This document shows, one piece after another, positions 8,252 to 17,792 of a stretch of 64,000 nucleotides of DNA. A program made the position numbers and the translations under genes. Numbering within the stretch: position 1 is the first letter of the stretch; every line of letters begins with the position of its first letter. This stretch comes from Butyrivibrio sp. (GTDB lineage Bacteria > Bacillota > Clostridia > Lachnospirales > Lachnospiraceae): contig JAFXTN010000008.1 in NCBI GenBank assembly GCA_017535785.1, forward strand, positions 1 to 64,000, given 5' to 3'. A model generated the notes under the pieces. The model was not told where the DNA came from. It saw only the letters and a program-made list of their open reading frames with translations, and did not search any database.

Positions 8252-9259
8252 ATGCAAAAAGCAATGAAGAAAAAATCAGAAAACTGGAAGGTAAAACGCA
8301 TGATCATCGCATTAGTGATAGTTGCGGTTGTAATAGTGGCTCTTAAGTTTATATTGTTTCCACCGGTAAAAGAGATACCCACCACAGGCGAGTATCAGAT
8401 TGCCTCGGAAGATTATTGGGTGACTGAGGACAAGGAAGATCCATATTCTAAAAACGGAGGATACAGACAACTTCAGGTAAGAAAGTGGTATCCCATAGAT
8501 TGCACTGAGGAGAAGCCGGTTGTTGTGGCGTCTCATGGATCCTGCGGGACCATTGATAATAACGGAAGCTTGTATCGCGAGTTGGCGAGCCATGGTTATA
8601 CTGTGCTTTCGGTGGTGCATCCGGGACAGGCAGCAAGCGTTAAATATGAAAACGGAAAGTCCGGCGGACCTAGCGGAGAATTCCTAAAAGAAATGGGAGC
8701 ATTGAAGCCGGAAGAAGATCTTGAGAAAGCGTACAAGGTATTTTACAAGTGGATGGAAATAAGAATTGATGATCTGAATGCGGTCATGAATGACTGGGTG
8801 GAAAAAGAAGGAGCAACTCACTTTATTTCAGAGGGGCATTCTCTTGGAGGCTCAGCAGCTTACGCCATGGCAAGGATAAGAGATGATGTTATCGGATGCA
8901 TAGCTTTGGAATCCCCTTTTATGTATGACATTAAGGGCGTGGAAGATGGCAATTTTATTTTCGATGACAGTGACTATGATGTGCCCCTGTTAAGTATATA
9001 TTCTGACTCCAGCTATCCACATCTGAGGGAATGGGGACAGTACGGAAATAATGCAAAGTTTTTGGACAGTTCCAACACTTTCTATACAAATATCCATTAC
9101 GAAAATATAGGCCATATGGGTTTATGCGACCTATCTTTGGCATCACCGGTCATAGCCGCAATCCTTGACGGCGGATTTCAGAAAGTTAAAGCAGTAGACC
9201 AGCTTACAAAGCTTAACGAAGATTGTCTTGCCTGGGTCTCTGACTTATGCGCAAGATAA
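8252..9259 (+). CDS. Membrane-anchored alpha/beta hydrolase (PAF-acetylhydrolase/dienelactone hydrolase-like)
   Basis: A 335-residue protein with one N-terminal membrane anchor (about residues 17-37) and an extracytoplasmic alpha/beta hydrolase domain. The nucleophile elbow is GHSLGG with Ser near residue 197; VVASHGSCG around 91 forms the oxyanion region; the late NIGHMG histidine completes the triad. It likely hydrolyses an ester or lipid at the cell surface. No strong ribosome site is seen, so ATG 8264 (MKKKSEN) is an alternative start. Last gene of the PadR operon. Confidence 0.8.
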   Translation: MQKAMKKKSENWKVKRMIIALVIVAVVIVALKFILFPPVKEIPTTGEYQIASEDYWVTEDKEDPYSKNGGYRQLQVRKWYPIDCTEEKPVVVASHGSCGTIDNNGSLYRELASHGYTVLSVVHPGQAASVKYENGKSGGPSGEFLKEMGALKPEEDLEKAYKVFYKWMEIRIDDLNAVMNDWVEKEGATHFISEGHSLGGSAAYAMARIRDDVIGCIALESPFMYDIKGVEDGNFIFDDSDYDVPLLSIYSDSSYPHLREWGQYGNNAKFLDSSNTFYTNIHYENIGHMGLCDLSLASPVIAAILDGGFQKVKAVDQLTKLNEDCLAWVSDLCAR

Positions 9260-9285
9260 ATATGGTCCGGATTAAAAAGATTATA

Positions 9286-9322
9286 AGAAGTTGCTACTGA
9301 AATAAGTGGCGACTTCTTTTTT
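9286..9322 (+). terminator. Rho-independent terminator of the PadR operon
   Basis: Arms AGAAGTTGCTACT (9286-9298) and AGTGGCGACTTCT (9305-9317), 13 bp with two G-U pairs, followed by TTTTT. Confidence 0.85.
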
Positions 9323-9351
9323 ATGCCGGAAAAGAAGCATTCGAATATTTA

Positions 9352-9385
9352 TCATATTGACAATCATCAATATGAGTGGTATTGT
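9352..9385 (+). promoter_or_regulatory. ArsR-type operator and promoter
   Basis: TCATATTGA (9352-9360) and TCAATATGA (9367-9375) form a perfect 9-bp dyad with a 6-bp centre, the layout of ArsR/SmtB operators. It covers the -35 TTGACA (9357-9362), which is 17 bp from TATTGT (9380-9385). The ArsR protein encoded at 9428 should bind here and leave on metal(loid) binding. Confidence 0.8.
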
Positions 9386-9427
9386 CATATTCATGATCAT
9401 CTATATGAGAAAAGAAAGGGGTGCTCT

Positions 9428-9724
9428 ATGGACGAAAATGAAGTAATTAAAATTTGTAAAGCGTTAGGTGACAGGAATAGGCTTAAGATCATTCAGATAC
9501 TGTTGTCCGGAGAAAAATGTGTTTGCGTCATAGATGAATATTTGAAAATAACTCAGCCCACACTATCTCATCATATGAAAGTGCTTGGGGAATGCAAGCT
9601 GGTGAACAGCCGAAGAGACGGAAAATGGGTATATTACAGCATTAACAAAGACACAGTTGATCGCTTTAAAGGATTCTTTGGGGATCTTGTGATAGGTGAT
9701 GAAGGTTGTTGCTGTAATAAATAA
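9428..9724 (+). CDS. ArsR/SmtB family metalloregulator
   Basis: A 98-residue winged-helix repressor. CVC at residues 31-33 (GEKCVCVIDEYL) matches the ELCVCDL metal-site of arsenic-sensing ArsR proteins, followed by the recognition region TQPTLSHHMKVL and the wing RRDGKWVYYSI. The C terminus ends in CCCNK, extra thiols that might join the metal site. ATG 9428 has GAAAGGGG upstream; the longer frame would run through the operator. Its partners downstream are a permease and a thioredoxin-fold protein, giving a classic ars-like operon. Confidence 0.9.
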   Translation: MDENEVIKICKALGDRNRLKIIQILLSGEKCVCVIDEYLKITQPTLSHHMKVLGECKLVNSRRDGKWVYYSINKDTVDRFKGFFGDLVIGDEGCCCNK

Positions 9725-9752
9725 ATTTATAGGCTTAAGCTCGGGAGAATAA

Positions 9753-10763
9753 ATGGGAAAAATACTTAAATTTTTGCAGGATGAATTGTTGGGAATGCAG
9801 TGGCTTGCCATATGTATCGGAAGATTTCTTACGATGATCGGAATCGATATCGAAACCAAGCTGGGAGGAAGCATACATTTTTTTGTTTATGACACAATAA
9901 AAATTCTGATATTGCTTTTTAGTTTGATCTCAATCTTTGGTTATATTGATACTTACATTCCGCCTGAAAAAACGAGAGCTGTTTTGGATAAACTAAACGG
10001 CCTGTGGGCCAATGTTGTAGCAGCATTGTTTGGAACGGTCACATCTTTCTGTTCGTGTTCATCTATTCCGATATTTGTAGGATTTACGAATGCAGGATTA
10101 CCTCTCGGGGTCACATTTTCTTTTTTGATCTCTTCTCCAATGGTCGATATTGCTTCCTGCGTATTGCTGGCGAGTGTTTTTGGTCTGAAGGTTGCGATCG
10201 TCTATGTTATTACAGGACTGATAATCGCGATCGTCGGAGGATGGATCATCGGAGCCCTTAATATGGAGGATGAAGTAGAAGAGTTCGTTAGGAAAAAAGC
10301 GAAAGCTAACGAAGTTAAAATTTTAAATAAGACACAACCGGAAAGAATAAAATATGGATTTGGCGAGGGTTTTCGCACGATCAAAAACATATGGGCTTTT
10401 GTGATCTTTGGAGTGGCTATAGGTGCAGTGATCCATAACTGGATCCCGGAAGAGCTGGTAGTGAGAATTCTTGGTGAGGGAAATCCGTTTGCTGTATTAA
10501 TTGCAACTATCGTAGGCGCGCCTGTTTATGCGGATATATTTCAGACCATTGCAATTGCAGAGGCATTATTGAAAAAAGGAGCGTATCTCGGAGTGATCCT
10601 GGCATTTATGATGTCGATCACTACGCTTTCTTTACCATCACTTATCATGCTGAGGAAGATAATAAAAGGCAAGTTGTTTTATACCTTTCTGGCAATATGC
10701 TTGGTGGGGATCATGATAGTAGGATACATGTTTAATTTTATTCAAAAAATATTATTGATATGA
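9753..10763 (+). CDS. Permease of the DUF318/ArsP type
   Basis: A 336-residue polytopic membrane protein with two related halves. The first carries SFCSCSSIPIFVGFTNAGLPLG (about residues 94-115) and SSPMVD, and the second IVGAPVYADIFQ, both hallmarks of the DUF318 permease family. Family members include ArsP, which exports trivalent organoarsenicals; the ArsR neighbour supports a metalloid or organoarsenical substrate. It starts 29 bp after arsR and overlaps or abuts the next gene. Confidence 0.85.
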   Translation: MGKILKFLQDELLGMQWLAICIGRFLTMIGIDIETKLGGSIHFFVYDTIKILILLFSLISIFGYIDTYIPPEKTRAVLDKLNGLWANVVAALFGTVTSFCSCSSIPIFVGFTNAGLPLGVTFSFLISSPMVDIASCVLLASVFGLKVAIVYVITGLIIAIVGGWIIGALNMEDEVEEFVRKKAKANEVKILNKTQPERIKYGFGEGFRTIKNIWAFVIFGVAIGAVIHNWIPEELVVRILGEGNPFAVLIATIVGAPVYADIFQTIAIAEALLKKGAYLGVILAFMMSITTLSLPSLIMLRKIIKGKLFYTFLAICLVGIMIVGYMFNFIQKILLI

Positions 10764-10774
10764 GGATGGATAAT

Positions 10775-11101
10775 ATGAAAATATTTGATATGTTGAATAA
10801 GAAAAAAGAGTGTTGCGGCAAAGATAATGAATTTGTGAATGCGGTAGAAGGCAGTGAACTAAAAAATATCATTGTTGTGGGAAGTAACTGCTGCAAGAGC
10901 GGTTACAACTTATATGAGCAATTAAAGCAGATAATAAAAGAATCAAATGTTGCCGCAAAGCTGACATATACGGACAGCATTGAAGCCGCATCTGAATATG
11001 GAATAATAAGTAAACCTGCGATCGTTATAGATGATAAGGTAATTGCATGCAATAATGGTATTGATGAGAATGGTTTAAAGGAAATGCTGGTTAGCTATTG
11101 A
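10775..11101 (+). CDS. Thioredoxin-fold small protein (redox-active disulfide protein 2-like)
   Basis: A 108-residue protein: a Cys-rich N-terminal patch (KKKECCGKD) and a thioredoxin-like domain with SNCCKSG at the usual active-site place and a cis-proline segment ISKPAIVIDD. Such proteins often sit next to DUF318 permeases and probably hand electrons or metalloids to them. ATG 10775 is preferred because GAGGATG is correctly spaced; an ATG at 10760 overlapping the permease stop is possible. Confidence 0.75.
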   Translation: MKIFDMLNKKKECCGKDNEFVNAVEGSELKNIIVVGSNCCKSGYNLYEQLKQIIKESNVAAKLTYTDSIEAASEYGIISKPAIVIDDKVIACNNGIDENGLKEMLVSY

Positions 11102-11145
11102 TTTGGCGCCGGACTGACAAATATCCGAAATAGAGATTACTGTAT

Positions 11146-11181
11146 AAAAGCTGACTCTTACAAGAAGAGCCGGCTTTTTTT
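11146..11181 (+). terminator. Rho-independent terminator of the arsR operon
   Basis: Arms AAGCTGACTCTT and AAGAGCCGGCTT with one mismatch and one G-U pair around an ACAAG loop, followed by seven T. Confidence 0.8.
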
Positions 11182-11315
11182 ATGTTCGGAAATAGCAAAA
11201 TCTGCACTATCATTTGTCGTATTATGAGAAGTAATAAAATGATATGTGAGGTTATGATGTAATAGTGACAATTAGATAGGTTAAAAGAATCGAGGCGTAT
11301 AAAAGGAGGCACAGT

Positions 11316-12494
11316 ATGTTTGATTTCAATTACTACACACCTACAAAAGTTGTTTTTGGAAAAGGCACAGAGAATAAGGTTGCGGATCTTATAAATGAAT
11401 TTGGCGGAAAAAAGATCTTGATCCACTACGGTGGAGGAAGCGTTGTGCGCTCCGGACTTCTTAAGCGCGTGACAGATTGTCTTGATGCGGCAGGCATCAG
11501 CTATGTGACGCTTGGCGGTGCTGTTCCCAATCCCCATCTTGGACTTGTTTACGAGGGAATCGAGCTTTGTAAAAAAGAGAATGTAGATTTCCTTCTCGCT
11601 GTCGGAGGCGGAAGTGCTATAGATTCAGCAAAAGCGATCGGCTACGGAATCGCCAACGAAGGCGACGTGTGGGATTTTTATGATTACAAGCGCACAGCAA
11701 AAGGCTGCCTTCCTCTCGGAGTTATTTTGACTATAGCTGCAACAGGAAGTGAGATGAGTGATTCTTCTGTTATCACCAAGGAAGAGGGACTTGTAAAGCG
11801 CGGATACAGCAGCGACTTCGGCAGAGCAAAGTTTGCGATCTTGAACCCCGAACTTACCATGACACTCCCTGATTATCAGACAGCGTGCGGATGTACGGAC
11901 ATCATGATGCATACCATGGAAAGATATTTCACTAACGGTGGTAACATGGAGCTGACAGATGCGCTTGCTGAGGGACTTCTTCGCACAGTGAAAAAGAATG
12001 CGCTTATCCTTCACAAGGATCCCAAGAACTACGATGCAAGAGCAGAAGTTATGTGGGCCGGAAGCCTTGCGCACAACGGTCTTACCGGCTGCGGAAATGA
12101 TGGCGGAGACTGGATGACACATAAGCTTGAGCATGAGCTCGGCGGACTTTACGATGTGGCTCACGGTGCCGGACTTGCAGCAATATGGGGAAGCTGGGCA
12201 AGATATGTTTACAAAGATTGTCTTCCCAGATTTAAGAAGTTTGCTATTAACGTCATGGAAGTTGACGAGGTCGGTCCCGACGAAGAGATAGCTCTTTGCG
12301 GAATCGAGGCTATGGAGGAGTTCTACAGGAGCATCGACATGCCTACCAATTTACGTGAGCTTGGAGTTAATCCTACGGAAGAAGAGCTTAAGCTCATGGC
12401 AAAAAAATGTGCAATAGGAGTCGGCGGCGAAAAGGGCTCAGCCAAGGTGCTGAACGAAGAAGCCATGCTGGCCATCTATCGCGCAAGTATGTAA
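11316..12494 (+). CDS. Iron-containing alcohol dehydrogenase (butanol-dehydrogenase-like)
   Basis: A 392-residue group III alcohol dehydrogenase. It reduces aldehydes to alcohols with NAD(P)H during fermentation. The nucleotide-binding turn is GGGSAIDSAKAI (about residues 95-106); divalent metal ligands are in CGCTDIMMHTMERYF (Asp and His, near 192-206) and HKLEHELGGLYDVAHGAGLA (near 269-288). Length and motifs are complete and resemble the YqhD/BdhA branch, which favours NADPH. AAAGGAGG precedes ATG 11316. The MATE gene follows after 15 bp. Confidence 0.92.
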   Translation: MFDFNYYTPTKVVFGKGTENKVADLINEFGGKKILIHYGGGSVVRSGLLKRVTDCLDAAGISYVTLGGAVPNPHLGLVYEGIELCKKENVDFLLAVGGGSAIDSAKAIGYGIANEGDVWDFYDYKRTAKGCLPLGVILTIAATGSEMSDSSVITKEEGLVKRGYSSDFGRAKFAILNPELTMTLPDYQTACGCTDIMMHTMERYFTNGGNMELTDALAEGLLRTVKKNALILHKDPKNYDARAEVMWAGSLAHNGLTGCGNDGGDWMTHKLEHELGGLYDVAHGAGLAAIWGSWARYVYKDCLPRFKKFAINVMEVDEVGPDEEIALCGIEAMEEFYRSIDMPTNLRELGVNPTEEELKLMAKKCAIGVGGEKGSAKVLNEEAMLAIYRASM

Positions 12495-12509
12495 GGACTT
12501 ATAAGATAA

Positions 12510-13883
12510 ATGGAAAGAAACAGAACTACAGTTATAGATGAAAAAACACCGCTTCTGGTATTGGCAGGTCCCATGTTTTTGGAGCTCCTTCTCAATACCA
12601 TGCTACACAACGTTGATACTGTAATGCTTAGTCACTATGACGAGTATGCAGTCGGAGCGGTGGGAAATGCAAACACCATCATGTTCATGATGATCATACT
12701 TTTCAATATCATAGCCACAGCTACAAGTGTAGTTGTGGCTCAGTATCTGGGCGCCAAAATGTATGACCGCATGAACATGATATATACACTTGCGATCGTG
12801 GTGAATCTTGTATTCGGAGTCGCACTCAGCGCAGCCTTTTGCGCGGCGAATCCGTTTATCATGGACTTCCTTCATGTATCACCTCAGATGCGATCGTTCT
12901 CGATGACATACATTTATATTGTCGGTGGCGGAGGCTTTCTGATGGCAGTGTCTAACGTTATGCTACAGATACTTAGATGTAACGGATACACCAAGATCGG
13001 CATGTGGGTTACCTTTGGGATCAATATCATCAATATCGTCGGCAACTATTGCTTCCTGTACGGACCGCTCAAATTCATGAACATGGGTGTCGCCGGCGTT
13101 GCTATATCAACGGTTTTTGCAAGATTTATTGCAGCGGTCGCTCTCATTGTCTTTTTCTATGTTACTAAGACAGGAAAGCTCTCTCTTCGCTATTTGAACC
13201 CGTTCCCCGGAAAGCTCCTTTCAAGGATGATAAGGATCGGACTTCCTTCCGCAGGAGAGAATCTTACTTACAATCTTTATCAGACGACGCTTCTTTCTTT
13301 TGTTAATGCAATGGGAAATGACGCGGTCAATGCGAGAGCGTATTGCAATACCATAATTTCTTTTGCCATGATATTTTCAAACGCTGCGGCCATGTCTACG
13401 CAGATAATCACAGGACACCTTGTTGGAGCCGACAAGACAGACGAGGCATACAAAAGAGTCTTCAAGACCCTCAGAACTTCAATGCCCATAACAATAGCGC
13501 TGTCGACTATCAACGCTATCCTTTGCAGATATACATTGCACATTTTTACGGACAATGCCAACATAATAAATCTCGCTCAGACCATAATGATAGTGGACAT
13601 ATTTGTTGAGATAGGCCGATGCCTCAACATGACTTTTGTAAGCAGTCTCAAGGCAGCAGGAGCTTATATATTCCCGTTCATAGCGGGTGTGGTTTGTAAC
13701 TGGGGACTTGGACTTACCACGGGATATGCTGTGGGAGTAGCCCTCGGACTTGGTGTTGGAGGGATCTTTATTGGAACAGCCACTGATGAATGTATCAGAG
13801 GCCTTGTAGTCATGTATTACTGGTATAAAAAGAAATGGCTCGGAAAGTCAGTGATCGACAAGAGCGATGTGCTTGTTGAATAG
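12510..13883 (+). CDS. MATE family efflux transporter
   Basis: A 457-residue protein with about 12 membrane segments in two homologous halves; the N-terminal LAGPMFLELLLNTMLHNVDTVML segment and VVAQYLGA motif are typical of DinF/NorM-type MATE pumps. These export cationic drugs or metabolites by sodium or proton antiport. It begins 15 bp after the alcohol dehydrogenase gene and probably shares its transcript, although no functional link is evident. Confidence 0.9.
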   Translation: MERNRTTVIDEKTPLLVLAGPMFLELLLNTMLHNVDTVMLSHYDEYAVGAVGNANTIMFMMIILFNIIATATSVVVAQYLGAKMYDRMNMIYTLAIVVNLVFGVALSAAFCAANPFIMDFLHVSPQMRSFSMTYIYIVGGGGFLMAVSNVMLQILRCNGYTKIGMWVTFGINIINIVGNYCFLYGPLKFMNMGVAGVAISTVFARFIAAVALIVFFYVTKTGKLSLRYLNPFPGKLLSRMIRIGLPSAGENLTYNLYQTTLLSFVNAMGNDAVNARAYCNTIISFAMIFSNAAAMSTQIITGHLVGADKTDEAYKRVFKTLRTSMPITIALSTINAILCRYTLHIFTDNANIINLAQTIMIVDIFVEIGRCLNMTFVSSLKAAGAYIFPFIAGVVCNWGLGLTTGYAVGVALGLGVGGIFIGTATDECIRGLVVMYYWYKKKWLGKSVIDKSDVLVE

Positions 13884-13963
13884 ATTTGCTCAAATTGCAA
13901 AGTTGAGTTAGAATAACATTCAATATGGGGAAAAGGGGACAAAAAGGAAAGAGGTAATTGAAT

Positions 13964-14674
13964 ATGAGTAAAATTTCTAAAAGCAGAGATGCGCAGATCG
14001 TATTTCAGTCTTTTTACTGCGCGCTTGCGCTAGTGGCGTGCGTAGGAAGTGTTGGGTTTTTTAACATGCAGTTTGAAGGAGACTTTTATATCTTCTTCAC
14101 CAATATCAGTAATTATCTATGCGCAGGGATAATACTGGTTGAGCTGATCCAGTCCCTAAGAAAAAAAGAGGATGGCTATGTGACAGTAGCGCCTTGTCTT
14201 CGAGTGATCAGTTTATTGGGGATCATCCTTACATTTTTGGTTTTCAACATATTGCTTGCAGGTGATGCCGGAAGGGATCCGGCACTGAACTATAAAGTTG
14301 AATGTATCTTGTGTCACATCGTTTTGCCGATCATGTATACAGCAGACTGGTTACTGTTTTATGAGCACGGAAAAATGAATGTGAAAATGCCGCTGTTATC
14401 ATCGCTGTTCCCGCTTGCGTACGTGGGCTATGTATTCATACATGCAGCGCTCAGAAATTTTGACAGCAGTATAATGAACCATACAGGAACCAATCCACTC
14501 ATTTATCCTTATTTTTTCCTTAATCCGGAGCGAGTAGGGGTACAGGGAGTGATCACTTGGATCCTTGTGCTTTTGGTATTCTTCATAGTGTTGGGATTTA
14601 TCTTTATGCTGATAGATCGTTTGCTTGGAAGAAATCAGAAAGCTAACACAGATTCAGCGAAACTGGCTGCATAA
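13964..14674 (+). CDS. Pr6Pr family membrane protein
   Basis: A 236-residue protein with six predicted membrane segments, conserved patches FFTNISNYLC, HIVLPIMYTADWLLF and PLIYPYFFLNP. These identify the Pr6Pr (FAR-17a/AIG1-like) group; its biochemical role in bacteria is not known to me. I chose ATG 13964, with GGAAAGAGG suitably placed; a TTG at 13958 is the alternative. Confidence 0.75.
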   Translation: MSKISKSRDAQIVFQSFYCALALVACVGSVGFFNMQFEGDFYIFFTNISNYLCAGIILVELIQSLRKKEDGYVTVAPCLRVISLLGIILTFLVFNILLAGDAGRDPALNYKVECILCHIVLPIMYTADWLLFYEHGKMNVKMPLLSSLFPLAYVGYVFIHAALRNFDSSIMNHTGTNPLIYPYFFLNPERVGVQGVITWILVLLVFFIVLGFIFMLIDRLLGRNQKANTDSAKLAA

Positions 14675-14694
14675 ATCCGATCAAAACAAAAATC

Positions 14695-14735
14695 ATCCCG
14701 TAACTGTCAACATAGTGATCCGACAGTTACGGGAT
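14695..14735 (+). terminator. Bidirectional Rho-independent terminator
   Basis: Perfect 14-bp arms ATCCCGTAACTGTC (14695-14708) and GACAGTTACGGGAT (14722-14735) with T-rich flank TCTTTT and, on the other side, an A-rich stretch. It lies between convergent genes ending at 14674 and 14778 and can serve both. Confidence 0.85.
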
Positions 14736-14777
14736 TCTTTTATATAAACATATTATTTGGTTTAGGAATTGATTTCA

Positions 14778-17039
14778 TCAGTTGTTTTCGTCAATGTAAA
14801 CACCGACTCTGTTCTGAATAATCTTTGCAACTTCTTCTGCAGTCTTTTCCCCTTTGAAATATGCCGAAGCTTCTTCCATGACAATATTTGAAATCTGCAT
14901 GTTAACGCTTGCAAATGTATCTATTGCAACTACATAATCATAAAACTTCTTAATATCATCCTCTGATAAAGGATCTAATTTTATATCTTCGAAGGTCACA
15001 GGATCATATGTGTTTGCAAAAGTATCATTATCGCTTGCTTCCTTGGTGGCTGACTGAAGCTGCTCTTCAAATACGGATTTTACCGGAGAAAAGCCGCCTG
15101 TTGATTGTGTATTTGCAGTCATCATATCTCTGATAAGATCGTAAATAACATCCATATGCTCTGTCTTACTGTTTATAGCAAATGAAGGTCCCTGGATCGC
15201 AGCCAGATTCTTTCCGAGATTATTGGGACATCCCACCATCTCAATATCACCATGAAATATAACCTGCTTAAGCTTAGCATATTCCCATATATTTCTGAAT
15301 CCCAAGCCGTAAAATATTGCATCTCCCGTGGTGTATGGCGCATCGATATCAAAATCATTAACAACATCAACCGGTTCTTCATCAGGGAAATTATTTGTAA
15401 ATTTCAAAAACTCAACAAACTCCGGTGAATCAAAGTTGCACTTCTTGCTCTTAATATCGAGGAATTCTTTTCCATAATATACCCAAAAATATGAGCAGAC
15501 ATTCATTCTTGTGTCTGTTGAACCAAACGCGGCTTTATAATCCGTTCCTCTGCTTTTTATAAGCTCATCACAGTCCTTGTATGACAAAGATGTTTTACCG
15601 TTTGCATCTTCTGCTTTGACCACATATGTAATGGGCTCAAACGAAGGGATGAATGTATAAGTCTTGCCGTTATAATTCATCATCTCTTTGATGTTGGGAA
15701 GTATCTCAAGATCTCCCAAAGGTCCGCCTTGCTCAAAAGCAGGTGCAAGATCAAGCAGTATGCCCTTATTGGCGTACTTTTCTATAGCAGATTCATTTCC
15801 GGAAAAGCACATGATATCGGCCACTTTTCCGGCAGTAAGGTCAAGGTTAAACTGCTTAATAATGTCTTCGTAGTTGCCATTACCAAGCTCACTGTAATCA
15901 ATTATCTTTATAGCATACTTATCGTTTGTTCTGTTGAATTCCAAAATCTGATCTTTAATTTGTTTCTCCAGATACATAGCAGATAATGTAATTATGGTTT
16001 TATCTTTCACATCCTCAGGATTTACCTTGGTAAGCTTTACAAGCGACTCGGGTGCATTATAATCCGCACTGGTATCCGCAAGAATCTCTTTTTCATTTAA
16101 GGCAATAAATCCTACTTGTGACAACACTTGATCGGAACTGATGGATGAGTCTGTGTAATCAAGCAATTTATCAGCCGTGTCGGATTGCTCGTTATATTTA
16201 TAAACTCCGTCTGAATCCGCCCCATATAATGTGTTGTTTTCATCCTTAAAGAAGGTATAGTATCCGTGTGACTCAAAACCGCCGAGTTTCTTTTCTACTT
16301 TATTGTTTTCAGCGTTAACTATAACGAATGATTGATCATAACTTTTTTCATCAAAATAATTTACAAACAGCTTATTATCCGCAAGTTCGAGAACATTCGT
16401 AATTCCGCCCATGCCGCTTAAAGCTTTTTTGTCTACTATCACTTTAAATCCGGACTGCTCGTCAAAAGTCGCAAGGCCATCCAACATACCGCATACAAGG
16501 CCGTGTTTCTCGGTCCATGTCATAGTTCTGAGATATTCCCAATTTTTCTCAAGTTCTTCTGTTATATCATATTTGTAAACAACCTCTCCCGAAGGAGTAA
16601 CCTTTTCAAGAAATGAGCCTGTTACTCCATCATCGCTGCATTCTCTGTATACCATATAGGCATTTCTGTCATTATCGAAAGTGCATATAGTTATATAATC
16701 ATCTTTCTGTCCTCCGATATCTGCGGACTGAACATCAGATCCGTCCGTATTAAATGAAATGTACTTAAATGTACCTTCTGCGCTATGGCAGATTGACACT
16801 ATTCTGTCACCGTTACGTCCGAGGGCAGTCACCTTATCGCCATCATTAAGGACCTTGGCAAAATCTTCCTGTTTGTAAATGCAGTTCTTATCAATTGTCT
16901 TGGCTTCCTCAAAAGCCGATGCAGAATCAATCTTTTTACCGCATCCGGTAAAAGCTGTCATTCCAAGTGTCAATGTAAGAAGAATACATGTCACTTTCCC
17001 TATGACACTTCGTGTCTTAATATTTCTTTCCTTTTTCAT
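14778..17039 (-). CDS. Large lipoprotein: propeller-like N-terminal half plus type-1 solute-binding domain
   Basis: A 753-residue exported lipoprotein with signal peptide and lipobox (AFTGC, Cys near residue 32). Residues about 60-345 have repeated short strands (for example GTFKYISFNTDGSD, NTLYGADSDGVYKYNE) that look like a beta-propeller. From about 350 the sequence reads as an extracellular solute-binding protein: IITLSAMYLEKQIKDQILEF, ADIMCFSGNESAIEKYANKG, PSFEPITYVVKAED. It follows a YtrA-type ABC operon, not an importer with membrane permeases, so an importer role is doubtful; a sensory or envelope-stress role is possible. The substrate is unknown. Confidence 0.75.
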   Translation of the reverse strand: MKKERNIKTRSVIGKVTCILLTLTLGMTAFTGCGKKIDSASAFEEAKTIDKNCIYKQEDFAKVLNDGDKVTALGRNGDRIVSICHSAEGTFKYISFNTDGSDVQSADIGGQKDDYITICTFDNDRNAYMVYRECSDDGVTGSFLEKVTPSGEVVYKYDITEELEKNWEYLRTMTWTEKHGLVCGMLDGLATFDEQSGFKVIVDKKALSGMGGITNVLELADNKLFVNYFDEKSYDQSFVIVNAENNKVEKKLGGFESHGYYTFFKDENNTLYGADSDGVYKYNEQSDTADKLLDYTDSSISSDQVLSQVGFIALNEKEILADTSADYNAPESLVKLTKVNPEDVKDKTIITLSAMYLEKQIKDQILEFNRTNDKYAIKIIDYSELGNGNYEDIIKQFNLDLTAGKVADIMCFSGNESAIEKYANKGILLDLAPAFEQGGPLGDLEILPNIKEMMNYNGKTYTFIPSFEPITYVVKAEDANGKTSLSYKDCDELIKSRGTDYKAAFGSTDTRMNVCSYFWVYYGKEFLDIKSKKCNFDSPEFVEFLKFTNNFPDEEPVDVVNDFDIDAPYTTGDAIFYGLGFRNIWEYAKLKQVIFHGDIEMVGCPNNLGKNLAAIQGPSFAINSKTEHMDVIYDLIRDMMTANTQSTGGFSPVKSVFEEQLQSATKEASDNDTFANTYDPVTFEDIKLDPLSEDDIKKFYDYVVAIDTFASVNMQISNIVMEEASAYFKGEKTAEEVAKIIQNRVGVYIDENN

Positions 17040-17069
17040 TTTTCTCTCCTTTTATAAAAATTCCCCGGC

Positions 17070-17792
17070 TCAATCCAAATTGAGCTTTTTACTTGTAATG
17101 TTTACGGTAGCAACAAAGAAAACTGCTATTAATACGATCGAGCAAATAAGGTTAGGTACACAAAAAAGATCCTCATATCCCCAAAAGATATCGCCGCGAT
17201 GTGCCACGCTCATGCCTAAATTCTTTAAATAAACGGACAGCAAAGTAATTCCTAATACAAAAAAGCAAAGTATCGATCCGATAGTACTGTGATTGCGCCA
17301 ACGACTGCCGATGCATATGCTAAAGATCAGTGCCATAACCCCTGAGAGGCCCATGAGAAACATAACAATAAGTAAGTATATTATCATCAACAACGCTTTC
17401 GGATCTATGCCTTCTTTAAAGACATGTACAACCGATTCAGGAGTAATTGCCACCAAAGAGATGAACACCGATGCACAAAAAATTGTCGCCCATATTAAGG
17501 TAACAATGATCTTAGAAGAAACGATCATTTTGTTATTTGCCGGAAGAGTAAATGTCAGATACCCTTCGTTAGTGTACAGACTCTTGTAGTAGTACTGTGT
17601 GATCACGTATAGAGGTGAGACTACACATAGTACCATTAATCCCAACAATTCATATAATGCATATTTCCCGGGATTCTGAGACACGTGCATGAATATACTG
17701 CAAAATACACCTAACAGTATGGTTAAGCCGCACAGTACTCCCATTACCGGCGCTGTCTTTTTAAGGTCGTATTTAATAAACTTTCCTAACAT
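17070..17792 (-). CDS. ABC-2 type membrane protein
   Basis: A 240-residue protein with six membrane segments (for example PVMGVLCGLTILLGVFC and LLMIIYLLIVMFLMGLSGVM). It overlaps the 3' end of the ATPase gene by 7 bp, as expected for the permease half of a YtrA-controlled ABC transporter. Such systems respond to cell-wall active antibiotics in Bacillus; that role here is only inferred. Confidence 0.8.
   Translation of the reverse strand: MLGKFIKYDLKKTAPVMGVLCGLTILLGVFCSIFMHVSQNPGKYALYELLGLMVLCVVSPLYVITQYYYKSLYTNEGYLTFTLPANNKMIVSSKIIVTLIWATIFCASVFISLVAITPESVVHVFKEGIDPKALLMIIYLLIVMFLMGLSGVMALIFSICIGSRWRNHSTIGSILCFFVLGITLLSVYLKNLGMSVAHRGDIFWGYEDLFCVPNLICSIVLIAVFFVATVNITSKKLNLD

Noticed and set aside
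9323-9427. N-terminal extension of ArsR
   Set aside because: The extra 35 codons run through the predicted promoter and operator; ATG 9428 has a proper site and gives the normal family length.
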